From Kineococcus xinjiangensis (GTDB lineage: Bacteria > Actinomycetota > Actinomycetes > Actinomycetales > Kineococcaceae): a DNA stretch of 64,000 nucleotides. Positions 48,002 through 58,394 of the stretch are shown piece after piece. Numbering within the stretch: the stretch's first letter is position 1; each line of letters starts with the position of its first letter. Below the pieces are notes generated by a model that had not been told where the DNA came from, ran no database searches, and was given only the letters and a program-made list of their open reading frames with translations. Where the stretch lies: positions 1 to 64,000 of the forward strand of contig NZ_PTJD01000004.1 in assembly GCF_002934625.1 (NCBI RefSeq), read 5' to 3'. The position numbers and the translations under genes were made by a program.

Positions 48002-49471
48002 ATGACCGGGCGGCAGCGGCGCGATGCGGTGGTCGTCGGCTCCGGGCCCAACGGCCTCGCCGCGGCCGTCACGCTGGCGGCCGCGGGGCTCGACGTGGAG
48101 GTCGTGGAGGCCGCCACCACGGCCGGCGGGGGCAGCCGCACCCGCGAGCTCACCCTGCCGGGGCACCTGCACGACGTCTGCTCCGCCGTGCACCCGATGG
48201 CCGTGGCCTCGCCCTTCTTCACCGCTTTCGACCTGCGCGCCCGCGGGGTGGAGCTGCTGGAGCCGGAGGTGCAGTTCGCCCACCCCCTCGACGACGGCCC
48301 GGCGGGGCTGGTCCTGCGCGACCTCGACGCCACGGCCGAGGGTCTCGGCGCGGACGGCGGCCGCTACGCCCGGCTGATGCGGCCGCTGGTGGAGCACGCC
48401 GATGCGCTGCTGCCCCTCCTGCTGGCACCGGTGCGCCGCCCGCCCACGGACCCCCGGGCGCTGCGGGCCGCGACGGAGTTCGGCGCGCGCGCCGGTCTCA
48501 CGCTGCCCGTCCTGGCGCGGCTGCTGCGCGAGCCGCGGGCCGCGGCGCTCCTGGCGGGGGTGGCAGCCCACACCCTGGGCCGGCAGACCGGCATCCCGAA
48601 CGCGGCGGCCGGACTGATGCTCACCACCCTCGCGCACAGCCACGGCTGGCTCGTCCCCCGCGGCGGCTCGCAGGCCCTCACCGACGCCCTGCTGGCGGAC
48701 CTGCGCCGCCGCGGCGCGACCGTGACGACGGGCAGGCGGGTGCGGAGCCTGGCCGAGCTGCCGCCCGCGCGGGCGGTGCTGCTCGACGTCTCCCCGGCGG
48801 AGGTGCTGCGGATCGCCGGGGACCGGCTGCCCGCGCGCTACGCCGCCGCCCTGCGCCGCTACCGCTACGGCCCGGGCGCGTTCAAGGTGGACTACGTGCT
48901 CTCCGGCCCGGTGCCCTGGCGCGATCCGGGCGCGCGGCGGGCGGGCACCCTGCACCTCGGGGGGACGTGGCAGGAGATCGCCGCGGCGGAGGCGGAGGTC
49001 GCCGCGGGCCGGCACGCCGAGCGGCCCTACGTCCTGCTCGCCCAGCCCAGCGCGCTCGACCCCTCCCGCGCCCCCGACGGGCACCACGTGCTGTGGGCGT
49101 ACTGCCACGTGCCGAACGGCTCGACCCTCGACCGCAGCGAACAGGTGGACGCGCAGATCGAGCGGTTCGCCCCCGGGTTCCGCGACCTCGTCGTGGCCCG
49201 GCACGTGCAGACGGCGGCGGGGCTGGAGCGGGAGAACCCCGCCGACGTCGGCGGGGACTTCGCCCAGGGCGCGACCACGCTGCGGCAGGTGCTGGCGAGG
49301 CCGGTGCCGCGCTGGGACGTGCACGCGGCTCCGCTGCCGGGGCTGTACCTGTGCTCCTCCTCGACCGCGCCGGGGCCGGGGGTGCACGGGATGTGCGGGT
49401 GGTGGGCGGCGCGCTCGGCGCTGCGGCGGACCTTCGGGATCACGGCGCTCCCCGCGCTCGCCCCGGCGTGA
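48002..49471 (+). CDS. FAD-dependent oxidoreductase of the phytoene-desaturase type
   Basis: A 489-residue flavoprotein beginning [21 protein letters not shown] (FAD-binding Rossmann fold), with the [20 protein letters not shown] segment and a C-terminal FAD motif [18 protein letters not shown]. This subgroup is often labelled NAD(P)/FAD-dependent oxidoreductase or carotenoid desaturase-like. No carotenoid genes are nearby. It is on the opposite strand to its neighbours and lies inside the conserved ppx/DUF501 block. ATG 48002 has GAGGCT six bases upstream and no Shine-Dalgarno. Confidence 0.87.
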   Translation: MTGRQRRDAVVVGSGPNGLAAAVTLAAAGLDVEVVEAATTAGGGSRTRELTLPGHLHDVCSAVHPMAVASPFFTAFDLRARGVELLEPEVQFAHPLDDGPAGLVLRDLDATAEGLGADGGRYARLMRPLVEHADALLPLLLAPVRRPPTDPRALRAATEFGARAGLTLPVLARLLREPRAAALLAGVAAHTLGRQTGIPNAAAGLMLTTLAHSHGWLVPRGGSQALTDALLADLRRRGATVTTGRRVRSLAELPPARAVLLDVSPAEVLRIAGDRLPARYAAALRRYRYGPGAFKVDYVLSGPVPWRDPGARRAGTLHLGGTWQEIAAAEAEVAAGRHAERPYVLLAQPSALDPSRAPDGHHVLWAYCHVPNGSTLDRSEQVDAQIERFAPGFRDLVVARHVQTAAGLERENPADVGGDFAQGATTLRQVLARPVPRWDVHAAPLPGLYLCSSSTAPGPGVHGMCGWWAARSALRRTFGITALPALAPA

Positions 49472-49480
49472 CGGTGCGGC

Positions 49481-50014
49481 TCAGCCGTGGGGGCAGACCG
49501 ACGGCCAGCCGGAGCCCTTGGCGCGCAGCGCCTCCAGCGCCTCGTCCCCGAAGGGGTTGACGCCGGGGCCGGCGGCGAGGGCGTGGCCGACGAGGGCGTG
49601 CAGGCACTTCACACGGGTGGGCATCCCTCCGGCGGAGGTCCCCTCGATCTCGGGGACGGACCCGTGGACGGCGCGCCGGCGCAGGTAGTCCTCGTGGGCG
49701 GCGGCGTAGGCCGCGGCCAGCTCGGGGTCGGTGGCGAGGCGGTCCTGCATCTCACGCATCATCCCGGAGGTCTCCAGCGTGCTGATGACCGAGGCGGCGT
49801 GGGGGTCCACGAGGTAGAACGTCGTCGGGAAGGGCGTGCCGTCGGGGAGCCGCGGGGAGGTCTCGACGACGTCGGGGCGCCCGCAGGTGCACCGGTGCGC
49901 GATGGCGACCACCCCGCGCGGTTCCCGCCCGAGCAGCTCCCGGACGGCGGCGAGGTCCTCCGTCCGCACGGCGCGGGGGCCGGACTCGGGCGCACCGCTG
50001 TCCTGGGCCGTCAC
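49481..50014 (-). CDS. DUF501 domain-containing protein
   Basis: A 177-residue protein of unknown role, conserved next to ftsB and ppx in actinobacteria. It has AHRCTCGRPDVVETSPRLPDGTPFPT, MMREMQDRL and VKCLHALVGHALAAGPGVNP, with three conserved cysteines and histidines that could bind metal. GTG 50014 overlaps the ftsB stop (GTGA), so the two are translated together. Confidence 0.9.
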   Translation of the reverse strand: MTAQDSGAPESGPRAVRTEDLAAVRELLGREPRGVVAIAHRCTCGRPDVVETSPRLPDGTPFPTTFYLVDPHAASVISTLETSGMMREMQDRLATDPELAAAYAAAHEDYLRRRAVHGSVPEIEGTSAGGMPTRVKCLHALVGHALAAGPGVNPFGDEALEALRAKGSGWPSVCPHG

Positions 50015-50637
50015 GGGGCGCCCGTCGTCGCCGGGGCGGGCCTCGCGCTGGGGGCGGGCACCGAGCCGGTCAGCTCGTCCTGCGGTGCGAGCCCGGCCAC
50101 GCGCAGCGACTCCCACACGTTGGCGTACCAGGCCTCCTCCGGCCTCGGCACGGTCGCGGCGGTCTCGGCGGGGTCGACCTCGTCGGCGCTGCTGGGACCG
50201 TCGATGACGTAGTGGTCCTCCCCCGGCACGACGTACTGCAGGCGGGCGCGGGCCTGCGCCTGCACGTAGGCCGGGTCGTCCCAGCGCAGCTCCTCGGCCC
50301 GCGAGAGGGCGAGCTGCTGCTCCTGGGCGACGATCCCCGCCCGCAGCTCGGCGATCTGCGAGCGCTGCTGCAGCCACTTCTGCAGCGACGGCACGAGGAA
50401 CACGGCGAGCACCACGAGCAGGGACAGCAGCACCAGGGTGCGGGGGCCGCGCCCGCGCCGGCGGGACGCGGGCGACGGCGGGGTCCGCCGGCCGCGGGAG
50501 GCGGCCGGCGGCCGGGTCGCCCCGGCCGCCGGCGCCCCACCGGAACGAGCCTGCCTGGCGTCCGCCGGCCGCGCGCCGGGGCGCGCACCAGCACTCCCCG
50601 CGCTCGCGCGGGGAGAGGTGGGCCGACGGGTCGCCAT
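50011..50637 (-). CDS. ftsB: FtsB/DivIC-like septum formation protein
   Basis: A 208-residue bitopic membrane protein of the divisome. A long basic, Ala/Pro-rich cytoplasmic N-terminus (about 1-65) precedes one membrane helix (about 67-83, LVLLSLLVVLAVFLVP). A coiled coil (about 85-115) and the conserved RLQYVVPGEDHYVIDGP segment follow. It should pair with FtsL and FtsQ at the septum. ATG 50637 has AGGAGG seven bases upstream. It is 17 bases downstream of eno. Confidence 0.88.
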   Translation of the reverse strand: MATRRPTSPRASAGSAGARPGARPADARQARSGGAPAAGATRPPAASRGRRTPPSPASRRRGRGPRTLVLLSLLVVLAVFLVPSLQKWLQQRSQIAELRAGIVAQEQQLALSRAEELRWDDPAYVQAQARARLQYVVPGEDHYVIDGPSSADEVDPAETAATVPRPEEAWYANVWESLRVAGLAPQDELTGSVPAPSARPAPATTGAP

Positions 50638-50654
50638 CAGCCGTCCTCCTGCCG

Positions 50655-51950
<1,296 letters not shown>

Positions 51951-52100
51951 TCAGTGTGCGGTTGCGGCGGCCGGGGCCCCGACCGCCGGACGCGCCCGAG
52001 CCTAACGGTGGGTGCGTCCCCCTCGGCAGCGACATGCCTCCCGGGCGCCGACACGCCCGCGAGGTGGGCGCGCCGCGGGACCGTCGCCACCGGGCGCACG

Positions 52101-53744
52101 TCAGGGCAGCGGCCGGTCCGGCGGGTCGGGCGGCAGGTCGAGGAGCGCGGACAGGTGCCGCGGCGGGGGCGCGCCCGTGCGCAGCAGCGCGTCGTGGCGC
52201 TGCGCCGGGGTCCACGCGGGCCGCGCCGCGGCCAGGTCGCGCAGCACCTTCGCGACCTGGCCGTGCCCCACGTAGGTCACGGGCAGCACCGCGCTGTCGA
52301 GCAGACCCGCGCGCCAGCGGGCCGTGGCCTCCTCCTCGTCGAGGTGCGCGCGGGCCACGAGGAGGTCGTGCACGTCCTCCGGCCCGGCGCCCTGGCAGTG
52401 CACCCGCACGTCCACCACGGCCTCGGCGGCGGCCCGCACCCGCTCGGCGCAGCGCAGCAGCCGCAGCGCCGCCTCCCCCGGGCCGGTGCCGGCGCGGCCC
52501 GCCGTCCCCGCAGCGGCCTCCCCGAGGCCCGCGACGAAGTCCGCCGCGCACTCCGCCCACCCCGTCGTCGCGCAGGCGCTGGTCAGGGCGGTGCGCGTCG
52601 CCGAGCGCGAGGCGCCCCCGGCGGGACGCAGCAGCAGGGCACCCGGCACACCGCGGCGCGCCAGCTCCAGCCGCAGCCGCGCGCGGTCGGGGGGGACCAC
52701 CGGCAGCAGGGACGCGGGCGCGACGTGCTCGGCACCCGGGGGCAGCAGGACCCAGCCGGCGGCGCGCACCTCGGCCACCAGCGCCTCCCACTCCTCCGCG
52801 ACCGCGCGGGCGGCCCCGCCCGCGGGGACGGCGCGCTCGGCGGCCGCGGCCGCCAGCGCCTGCGGGACCCGCTCGGGCGAGACCCTGCCGAGGTAGCGGG
52901 CGGCCTCCTCCGCGAGCTCCTCCTCCCGCTCCATCAGGTCGCACTCGGCGCGCGTGAGCAGGGTGTCGGGGTCGATCTCGGCGTCGAGGCAGTACCAGAG
53001 CTGGGCGGCGTAGCGCTGCGCGCCGAGGCGCGGGTCGCCGGGCCCGGTGCGCCGCACGAGCGCCAGCAGCCCGCCGAGCCAGCCCGCGTGGGCGTCCAGG
53101 GCGGCGTCCGCGGCGGCGACGACCTCCCCCGCACGCAGCGCGGCGACCTCCAGCAGCTCGCGCACCGCCGGGGCGGCCAGCTCCGCCCGCAGGGCCGTGA
53201 TGCGGTCCAGCGCGGCGAGGCCGTGCACGGTGGTCGGCTGCTCCAGCGCGTCGCGGGAGGCCACGAGCGCCGCGGGCAGCTCCTCCAGGCGGTCCAGGAG
53301 GGCCTCGGCGCGCTCGGCCGCCGGGGCCGGCGCGGCCAGGACCGCGCGCAGCGCCGCGTCCGGCACGTGCGCCCGCGCGTCCCACGCCGCGGGCCGCAGC
53401 TCCGAGACCTGCCAGAGCTGGCGGGCCACGTCGGAGCGCAGCACCTCCAGGTCGACGGCCTCGTCCACGTCGAGCCCGGCGTCGTCGATGCCGTCGAGCA
53501 CCTCCAGCGCGTCGACGAGGACGCGCTCGCGCTCCAGCAGGCCGGCGGGAGAGGTGTCGGGCAACGGCAGGGCCAGGGAGTGCGCCACCTCGGCCGGTCC
53601 CGTCGGCGTCGCGGAGGCGGCGAGGGCCGCCCGGCGGGTGGGGTCGCCGTCGAGCAGGGCCCGCAGCACCGACGCGGTGGTCTCCTGGAAGCGCCGGCGC
53701 GCCAGGGGGTCCCTCGGGTAGTCGGGTGCTCCACCGCCGGACAT
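52101..53744 (-). CDS. DUF885-family protein lacking the usual metal motif
   Basis: A 547-residue protein with the overall pattern of DUF885 proteins, which resemble M32-type metallopeptidases. The C-terminal part YVGHGQVAKVLRDLAAARPAWTPAQRHDALLRTGAPPPRHL matches the family end. The zinc motif HExxxGH expected before the GWALYxE-like segment is not present: that region reads TRTALTSACATTGWAECAADFV. It may therefore be a non-peptidase relative. ATG 53744 has GGGAG seven bases upstream. It lies between mazG and eno, where mycobacteria have a lipoprotein gene. Confidence 0.75.
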   Translation of the reverse strand: MSGGGAPDYPRDPLARRRFQETTASVLRALLDGDPTRRAALAASATPTGPAEVAHSLALPLPDTSPAGLLERERVLVDALEVLDGIDDAGLDVDEAVDLEVLRSDVARQLWQVSELRPAAWDARAHVPDAALRAVLAAPAPAAERAEALLDRLEELPAALVASRDALEQPTTVHGLAALDRITALRAELAAPAVRELLEVAALRAGEVVAAADAALDAHAGWLGGLLALVRRTGPGDPRLGAQRYAAQLWYCLDAEIDPDTLLTRAECDLMEREEELAEEAARYLGRVSPERVPQALAAAAAERAVPAGGAARAVAEEWEALVAEVRAAGWVLLPPGAEHVAPASLLPVVPPDRARLRLELARRGVPGALLLRPAGGASRSATRTALTSACATTGWAECAADFVAGLGEAAAGTAGRAGTGPGEAALRLLRCAERVRAAAEAVVDVRVHCQGAGPEDVHDLLVARAHLDEEEATARWRAGLLDSAVLPVTYVGHGQVAKVLRDLAAARPAWTPAQRHDALLRTGAPPPRHLSALLDLPPDPPDRPLP

Positions 53745-53846
53745 CAGCCCACTCCCGTCGCCACCGCATCCGCCATCGCACGCGGCGAGCGCTCCCGGCC
53801 CGCCCGACCGTGCCGGCGCGGGCCGTCGCGCCGCTCAGCCGCGACC

Positions 53847-54539
53847 TTAACCGCGCGGCGCCCCGGCCGCAGTTCCCCGCCCGGCCTCGGCGGCCCGCGC
53901 CTGCGCCTCCAGCCCCCGCAGCACCTGCCGCAGGGCGGCCTCCGGGTCGATCCCGGCGGCGCTCGCCCGCCGCGCCACGGCCAGCAGCTCCCGGCCCACG
54001 CGGTCCTCGTCGAGCTCCCCCGCAGCCTCGGACCCCGCGTCCGGTCCCGGCTGCGGCTCCAGACCGGCGCGGCGCAGCCGGCCCAGCACCTTGTCGGCGC
54101 GCGCGAGCGCCGGCAGCGCGGCCGGGATGCCGTCGAGGACGCTGGCGCGCGGCTTCTCGGTGGCCTTGATCGCGTCCCAGCGCTCCTGCAGGTCGCTCGC
54201 GGCCTCCTCGCCGGCGAAGACGTGCGGGTGCCGGCGGACGAGCTTGGCGACGAGGGCCTCGGCGACGTCGTCGATGCCGAACGGGGCCCCCGGGTCGTCC
54301 TCGGCGATCCGGGCGTGGAACACCACCTGCAGGAGCAGGTCGCCCAGCTCCTCCCGCAGGGCGTCCCGGTCGCCGCTCTCGACGGTGTCGACGACCTCGT
54401 AGGTCTCCTCCAGCAGGTAGCGCAGGAGGGACGCGTGGGTCTGCTCCGCGTCCCAGGGGCAGCCGCCCGGCGAGCGCAGCCGGTCCATGACGGCGACGAG
54501 CTCGGGCAGGCGGGAACCGGTCTGGCGGTCGGCGCTCAC
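53847..54539 (-). CDS. mazG: MazG nucleoside triphosphate pyrophosphohydrolase
   Basis: A 230-residue enzyme that hydrolyses NTPs to NMPs, cleaning oxidised or excess nucleotides and lowering ppGpp under stress in some bacteria. The core LRSPGGCPWDAEQTHASL, EETYEVVDTVE and LREELGDLLLQVVFHARIAE with the EExxE/D metal ligands is present. A shorter, variable second half follows. GTG 54539 has TAGCGT six bases upstream and no Shine-Dalgarno. It is 57 bases downstream of mfd. Confidence 0.95.
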   Translation of the reverse strand: MSADRQTGSRLPELVAVMDRLRSPGGCPWDAEQTHASLLRYLLEETYEVVDTVESGDRDALREELGDLLLQVVFHARIAEDDPGAPFGIDDVAEALVAKLVRRHPHVFAGEEAASDLQERWDAIKATEKPRASVLDGIPAALPALARADKVLGRLRRAGLEPQPGPDAGSEAAGELDEDRVGRELLAVARRASAAGIDPEAALRQVLRGLEAQARAAEAGRGTAAGAPRG

Positions 54540-54545
54540 CCCGTC

Positions 54546-54551
54546 ACGCTA
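54546..54551 (-). promoter_or_regulatory. Leaderless -10 hexamer TAGCGT for mazG
   Basis: TAGCGT on the minus strand ends six bases before the GTG at 54539, so mazG can be transcribed separately from mfd. Confidence 0.5.
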
Positions 54552-54596
54552 ACCGGGGGCCGCGACGTCCCGGCCCCCGGCTCAGCGGCCCCCGGC

Positions 54597-57500
54597 TCAG
54601 CGGGCCCCGGCCGCCACGGCCGCGGGCTGGTCCAGCAGGATCGCCGCGACGAACTCGTGCACCCACTGCAGGATCTGCGCGTCCCGCAGCGGCTGCCCGC
54701 CGACCCGCGCCGTCATCGGCGCCGGCACCAGCGCCGTCTTCGTCTGCGGCTTGAGCACCGTGCCGGGGTAGAGCCGCTTCAGGCGCAGCTCCCGCGACTC
54801 CGGTAGGTCGATCGGCGCGAAGCGCACCTGCTTGCCCATCAGGCCGACCTCGCGCAGGCCGCCCCTGCGCGCCGCCGTGCGGAAGCGGGCCACCTCCAGC
54901 AGGTTGAGCACCGGCTGCGGCGGCTCGCCGTAGCGGTCGGTGAGCTCCGCGCGCAGCTCCGCCAGGCCCTCGTCGCCGTCGACGGAGGCGAGGCGCCGGT
55001 ACGCCTCCAGCCGCAGCCGCTCCGAGGGGATGTAGTCGTGCGGCAGGTGCGCGTCGATCGGCAGTTCGATCTTGACGTCCGTCGGCTCCGGCTCCGCGTC
55101 CTCCTCCAGCGCCGCGCCGGGGACGTGGTTGCGCACGTCCGCGACGGCGTCGGCGACCATCCGCATGTACAGGTCGAACCCGACGCCCTGGATGTGCCCG
55201 GACTGCTCCCCGCCCAGCAGGTTGCCGGCGCCGCGGATCTCCAGGTCCTTCATGGCCACCTGCATGCCCGCGCCGAGGTCGGTGAACTGCGCGATGGTCC
55301 CCAGCCGGTCGTGGGCGGTCTCCGTCATGGGCTTCTCGGCGGGGAACAGGAAGTAGGCGTAGGCCCGCTCCCGGCCGCGGCCGACGCGCCCGCGCAGCTG
55401 GTGCAGCTGGGACAGGCCCATCATGTCGGCGCGCTCGACGACGAGGGTGTTGGCGTTGGAGATGTCCAGGCCCGTCTCGACGATCGTGGTGCAGACGAGG
55501 ACGTCGAACTTCTTCTCCCAGAAGTCGACGACGACCTGCTCCAGCCGGTGCTCCCCCATCCGCCCGTGCGCGGTGGCGATGCGGGCCTCGGGCACCAGCT
55601 CGCGCAGCTTCGCCGCGGCCCGGTCGATGGTGGAGACGCGGTTGTGGATGTAGAAGACCTGTCCCTCGCGCAGCAGCTCCCGGCGGATCGCGGCGGCGAT
55701 CTGCTTCTCCTCGTAGCCGCCGACGTAGGTGAGGATCGGGTGCCGCTCCTCCGGCGGGGTCGCCAGCGTCGACATCTCCCGGATGCCGGTGACCGCCATC
55801 TCCAGGGTGCGCGGGATGGGTGTGGCGCTCATGGCGAGCACGTCCACGTTGGTGCGCAGCTTCTTCAGCGCCTCCTTGTGCTCCACGCCGAAGCGCTGCT
55901 CCTCGTCGACGACGACGAGGCCGAGGTCCTTGAACCGCACCTCCCCGGACAGCAGCCGGTGGGTGCCGATGACGACGTCGACGCTGCCGTCGGCGAGCCC
56001 GGCCAGGGTCGCCCTGGCGTCGGCGGGCGGCGTGAACCGCGACAGCGCGCGCACCGCCACGGGGAAGCTGGCGTAGCGCTCCGCGAAGGTCTTGTGGTGC
56101 TGCTGCACGAGCAGGGTCGTCGGCACGAGCACGGCGACCTGCTTGCCGTCCTGCACGGCCTTGAACGCCGCCCGCAGGGCGATCTCCGTCTTGCCGTAGC
56201 CGACGTCACCGCAGATGAGGCGGTCCATGGGGGTGGGCTTCTCCATGTCCGCCTTCACCTCGTCGATGCTGGCGAGCTGGTCGGGCGTCTCCACGTAGGG
56301 GAAGGCGTCCTCCAGCTCCCGCTGCCACGGGGTGTCGGGGCCGAACTGGTGGCCCTTGGTGGCCATCCGCGCCGAGTACAGCCGGATCAGCTCGCCGGCG
56401 ATCTCCTTGACGGCCTTGCGGGCGCGGCTCTTCGTCTTCGACCAGTCGGAGCCGCCCATCTTGTTCAGCACCGGGGCCTCGCCGCCGGTGTAGCGGGAGA
56501 CCTGGTCGAGGGTGTCGGTCGGGACGAAGAGCCGGTCCCCGGGCTGGCCGCGCTTGCTCGCCGCGTACTCCAGCACCAGGTACTCGCGGGTGGCGTTCTG
56601 CACGGTGCGCTGGACCATCTCCACGAACCGGCCGATGCCGTGCTGCTCGTGGACGACGAAGTCGCCGGGGCGCAGCGTGAGCGGGTCGACGGCGTTGCGC
56701 CGGCGGGCGGGCATGCGGCGCATGTCCTTCGTGGACTGCCCGGCCTGCCCGGTGAGGTCGGTCTCGGTGAGCAGGGCGGTGCGCAGCTCCTCGGCGACGA
56801 AGCCGTGCTGGACCGAGGCGGTCGTGACGGTCACGACGGCCTCGTCCGGCGCGGAGGGCAGGTCGGGCGCCAGGCGGGCGGGGACGTCCTCGCCGGAGAG
56901 GAGCTCCACGAGGCGCTGCGCCGGGCCGTGGCCCTCGGTGGTCAGCACCAGGCGCCAGCCGGCGGTGGTGAGGGCGCGCAGGTCGGCCAGCGCCCGCTCC
57001 GTCTCGCCGCGGTAGCTGGCGACGTCGCGGGCCCCGACGCGCAGGATGCGGACGTCCTCCAGGTCGCGCAGCTCCGCGTCCGCGGTGAGCGTGGTGACCG
57101 ACCACCAGGGCACGCCCCGGGACTCCGCGTGGCCGCGGACCTCGGCCATCGTCCAGAAGGACGCGGCGCCGAGGTCGAGCGGCACCTCGTTGCCGGCGGC
57201 GGCGTTGGCCCAGGCGGCCTCGAGGAACTCCTTGCCGGTGGCGACGAGGTCGTGGGCGCGGCTGCGGACCTTCTCCGGCTCGGCGAGGACGACGTGGGTG
57301 CCGGCGGGCAGGACGTCCAGCAGCGGCTCCATGCCGTCGGCGAGGACGGGGGCGAGGGACTCCATGCCCTCGACCGCGATGCCCTCGGACAGCTTGGTGA
57401 GCATCTCGGCGGCGCCGGGCAGCTGGGGCACCAGGTCGGCGGCGCGGGCCCGGACCTCGTCGGTGAGCAGCAGTTCGCGGCAGGGCAGCGCCCACACGCC

Positions 57501-58181
57501 GTCGGGCAGCACCTCCAGGGAGCGCTGGTCGGCGACGGCGAAGGTGCGCACCTCGTCGACCTCGTCGCCGAAGAACTCCACGCGCACGGGGTGGGCGGAG
57601 GTGGGCGGGAAGACGTCGAGGATGCCGCCGCGCACGGCGAACTCCCCGCGCCGCTCGACCATGTCGACGCGCGTGTAGGCGGCGCCGAGCAGGGCGCGGG
57701 CGGCCTCGTCGAGGCCCACCTCGTCGCCGGGGCGCAGGCGGACGGGCTCGAGGTCGGCCAGGCCGCGCACGAGCGGCTGCAGGACGGCGCGCACCGGGGC
57801 GACGACCACGCGCAGCGGCCCGGCGGCGGTGTCGTCGTCGCGGGGGTGGACCAGCCGGCGGAGGACGGCCAGGCGCTGGGCGACGGTGTCGCTGCGGGGG
57901 GAGAGCCGCTCGTGCGGCAGCGTCTCCCAGGCGGGGAACTCCGCCACGTCGCGGGCGCCGAGGTAGCAGCGCAGCTCCGTGGCGAGGTCCTCGCTCTCGC
58001 GGCCGGTGGCGGTGACGACGAGCAGCGGGCGCTCGGCCGCCAGCGCGGCGAGCACGGCGGGGCGGGCCCCGAGGGGGGCGACGACGTCGAGGGCGGCGGT
58101 GGCGCCCTCGCGGGCGGCCTCGACGGCCGCGGCGAGGCCGGGGTCGCGGCGCAGGAGGGCCAGCAGTCCGGTGAGGCTCAT
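54597..58181 (-). CDS. mfd: Transcription-repair coupling factor Mfd
   Basis: Mfd removes RNA polymerase stalled at DNA lesions and recruits UvrA. The 1194 residues follow the family order: UvrB-like N-terminal domains (about 1-350), the RNA-polymerase-interacting domain (about 500-570, LRPGDFVVHEQHGIGRFVEM), the superfamily 2 translocase with Walker A ICGDVGYGKTE, DEEQRFGV and RGRVGRGRERAYAYF, and the C-terminal TRCF domain. ATG 58181 has GAGGAG upstream. The protein is complete. The product of the divergent gene is a DUF4012 protein. Confidence 0.98.
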   Translation of the reverse strand: MSLTGLLALLRRDPGLAAAVEAAREGATAALDVVAPLGARPAVLAALAAERPLLVVTATGRESEDLATELRCYLGARDVAEFPAWETLPHERLSPRSDTVAQRLAVLRRLVHPRDDDTAAGPLRVVVAPVRAVLQPLVRGLADLEPVRLRPGDEVGLDEAARALLGAAYTRVDMVERRGEFAVRGGILDVFPPTSAHPVRVEFFGDEVDEVRTFAVADQRSLEVLPDGVWALPCRELLLTDEVRARAADLVPQLPGAAEMLTKLSEGIAVEGMESLAPVLADGMEPLLDVLPAGTHVVLAEPEKVRSRAHDLVATGKEFLEAAWANAAAGNEVPLDLGAASFWTMAEVRGHAESRGVPWWSVTTLTADAELRDLEDVRILRVGARDVASYRGETERALADLRALTTAGWRLVLTTEGHGPAQRLVELLSGEDVPARLAPDLPSAPDEAVVTVTTASVQHGFVAEELRTALLTETDLTGQAGQSTKDMRRMPARRRNAVDPLTLRPGDFVVHEQHGIGRFVEMVQRTVQNATREYLVLEYAASKRGQPGDRLFVPTDTLDQVSRYTGGEAPVLNKMGGSDWSKTKSRARKAVKEIAGELIRLYSARMATKGHQFGPDTPWQRELEDAFPYVETPDQLASIDEVKADMEKPTPMDRLICGDVGYGKTEIALRAAFKAVQDGKQVAVLVPTTLLVQQHHKTFAERYASFPVAVRALSRFTPPADARATLAGLADGSVDVVIGTHRLLSGEVRFKDLGLVVVDEEQRFGVEHKEALKKLRTNVDVLAMSATPIPRTLEMAVTGIREMSTLATPPEERHPILTYVGGYEEKQIAAAIRRELLREGQVFYIHNRVSTIDRAAAKLRELVPEARIATAHGRMGEHRLEQVVVDFWEKKFDVLVCTTIVETGLDISNANTLVVERADMMGLSQLHQLRGRVGRGRERAYAYFLFPAEKPMTETAHDRLGTIAQFTDLGAGMQVAMKDLEIRGAGNLLGGEQSGHIQGVGFDLYMRMVADAVADVRNHVPGAALEEDAEPEPTDVKIELPIDAHLPHDYIPSERLRLEAYRRLASVDGDEGLAELRAELTDRYGEPPQPVLNLLEVARFRTAARRGGLREVGLMGKQVRFAPIDLPESRELRLKRLYPGTVLKPQTKTALVPAPMTARVGGQPLRDAQILQWVHEFVAAILLDQPAAVAAGAR

Positions 58182-58381
58182 CGCCGCTCCTCTGCGAGGG
58201 GGGCGCTCAGACGGTGGCCGGGGCGCCGGCCGGGACGTGCCGAGGGGTGCACTGGCTCTCCGGGGAAGGGGACGCGACGTCGTCTGCTGCGGGTGGACGG
58301 CGGTCCCGCCAGCCTACGTCCCGCGGGAGGTCCCGGGCTCCGCGGCCTCGCGAGGACCCCTCCGGCGGAACGGGCTGCGCC

Positions 58382-58387
58382 TAGACT
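58382..58387 (+). promoter_or_regulatory. Leaderless -10 hexamer TAGACT for the DUF4012 gene
   Basis: TAGACT ends seven bases before ATG 58395. The 213-base gap to mfd shows no other clear site. Confidence 0.5.
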
Positions 58388-58394
58388 CGTGCCG

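Noticed and set aside
55038-58394. Very long + strand open frame leading into the DUF4012 gene
   Set aside because: It is antisense to mfd, which is complete and certain; only the part from 58395 shows real protein features.
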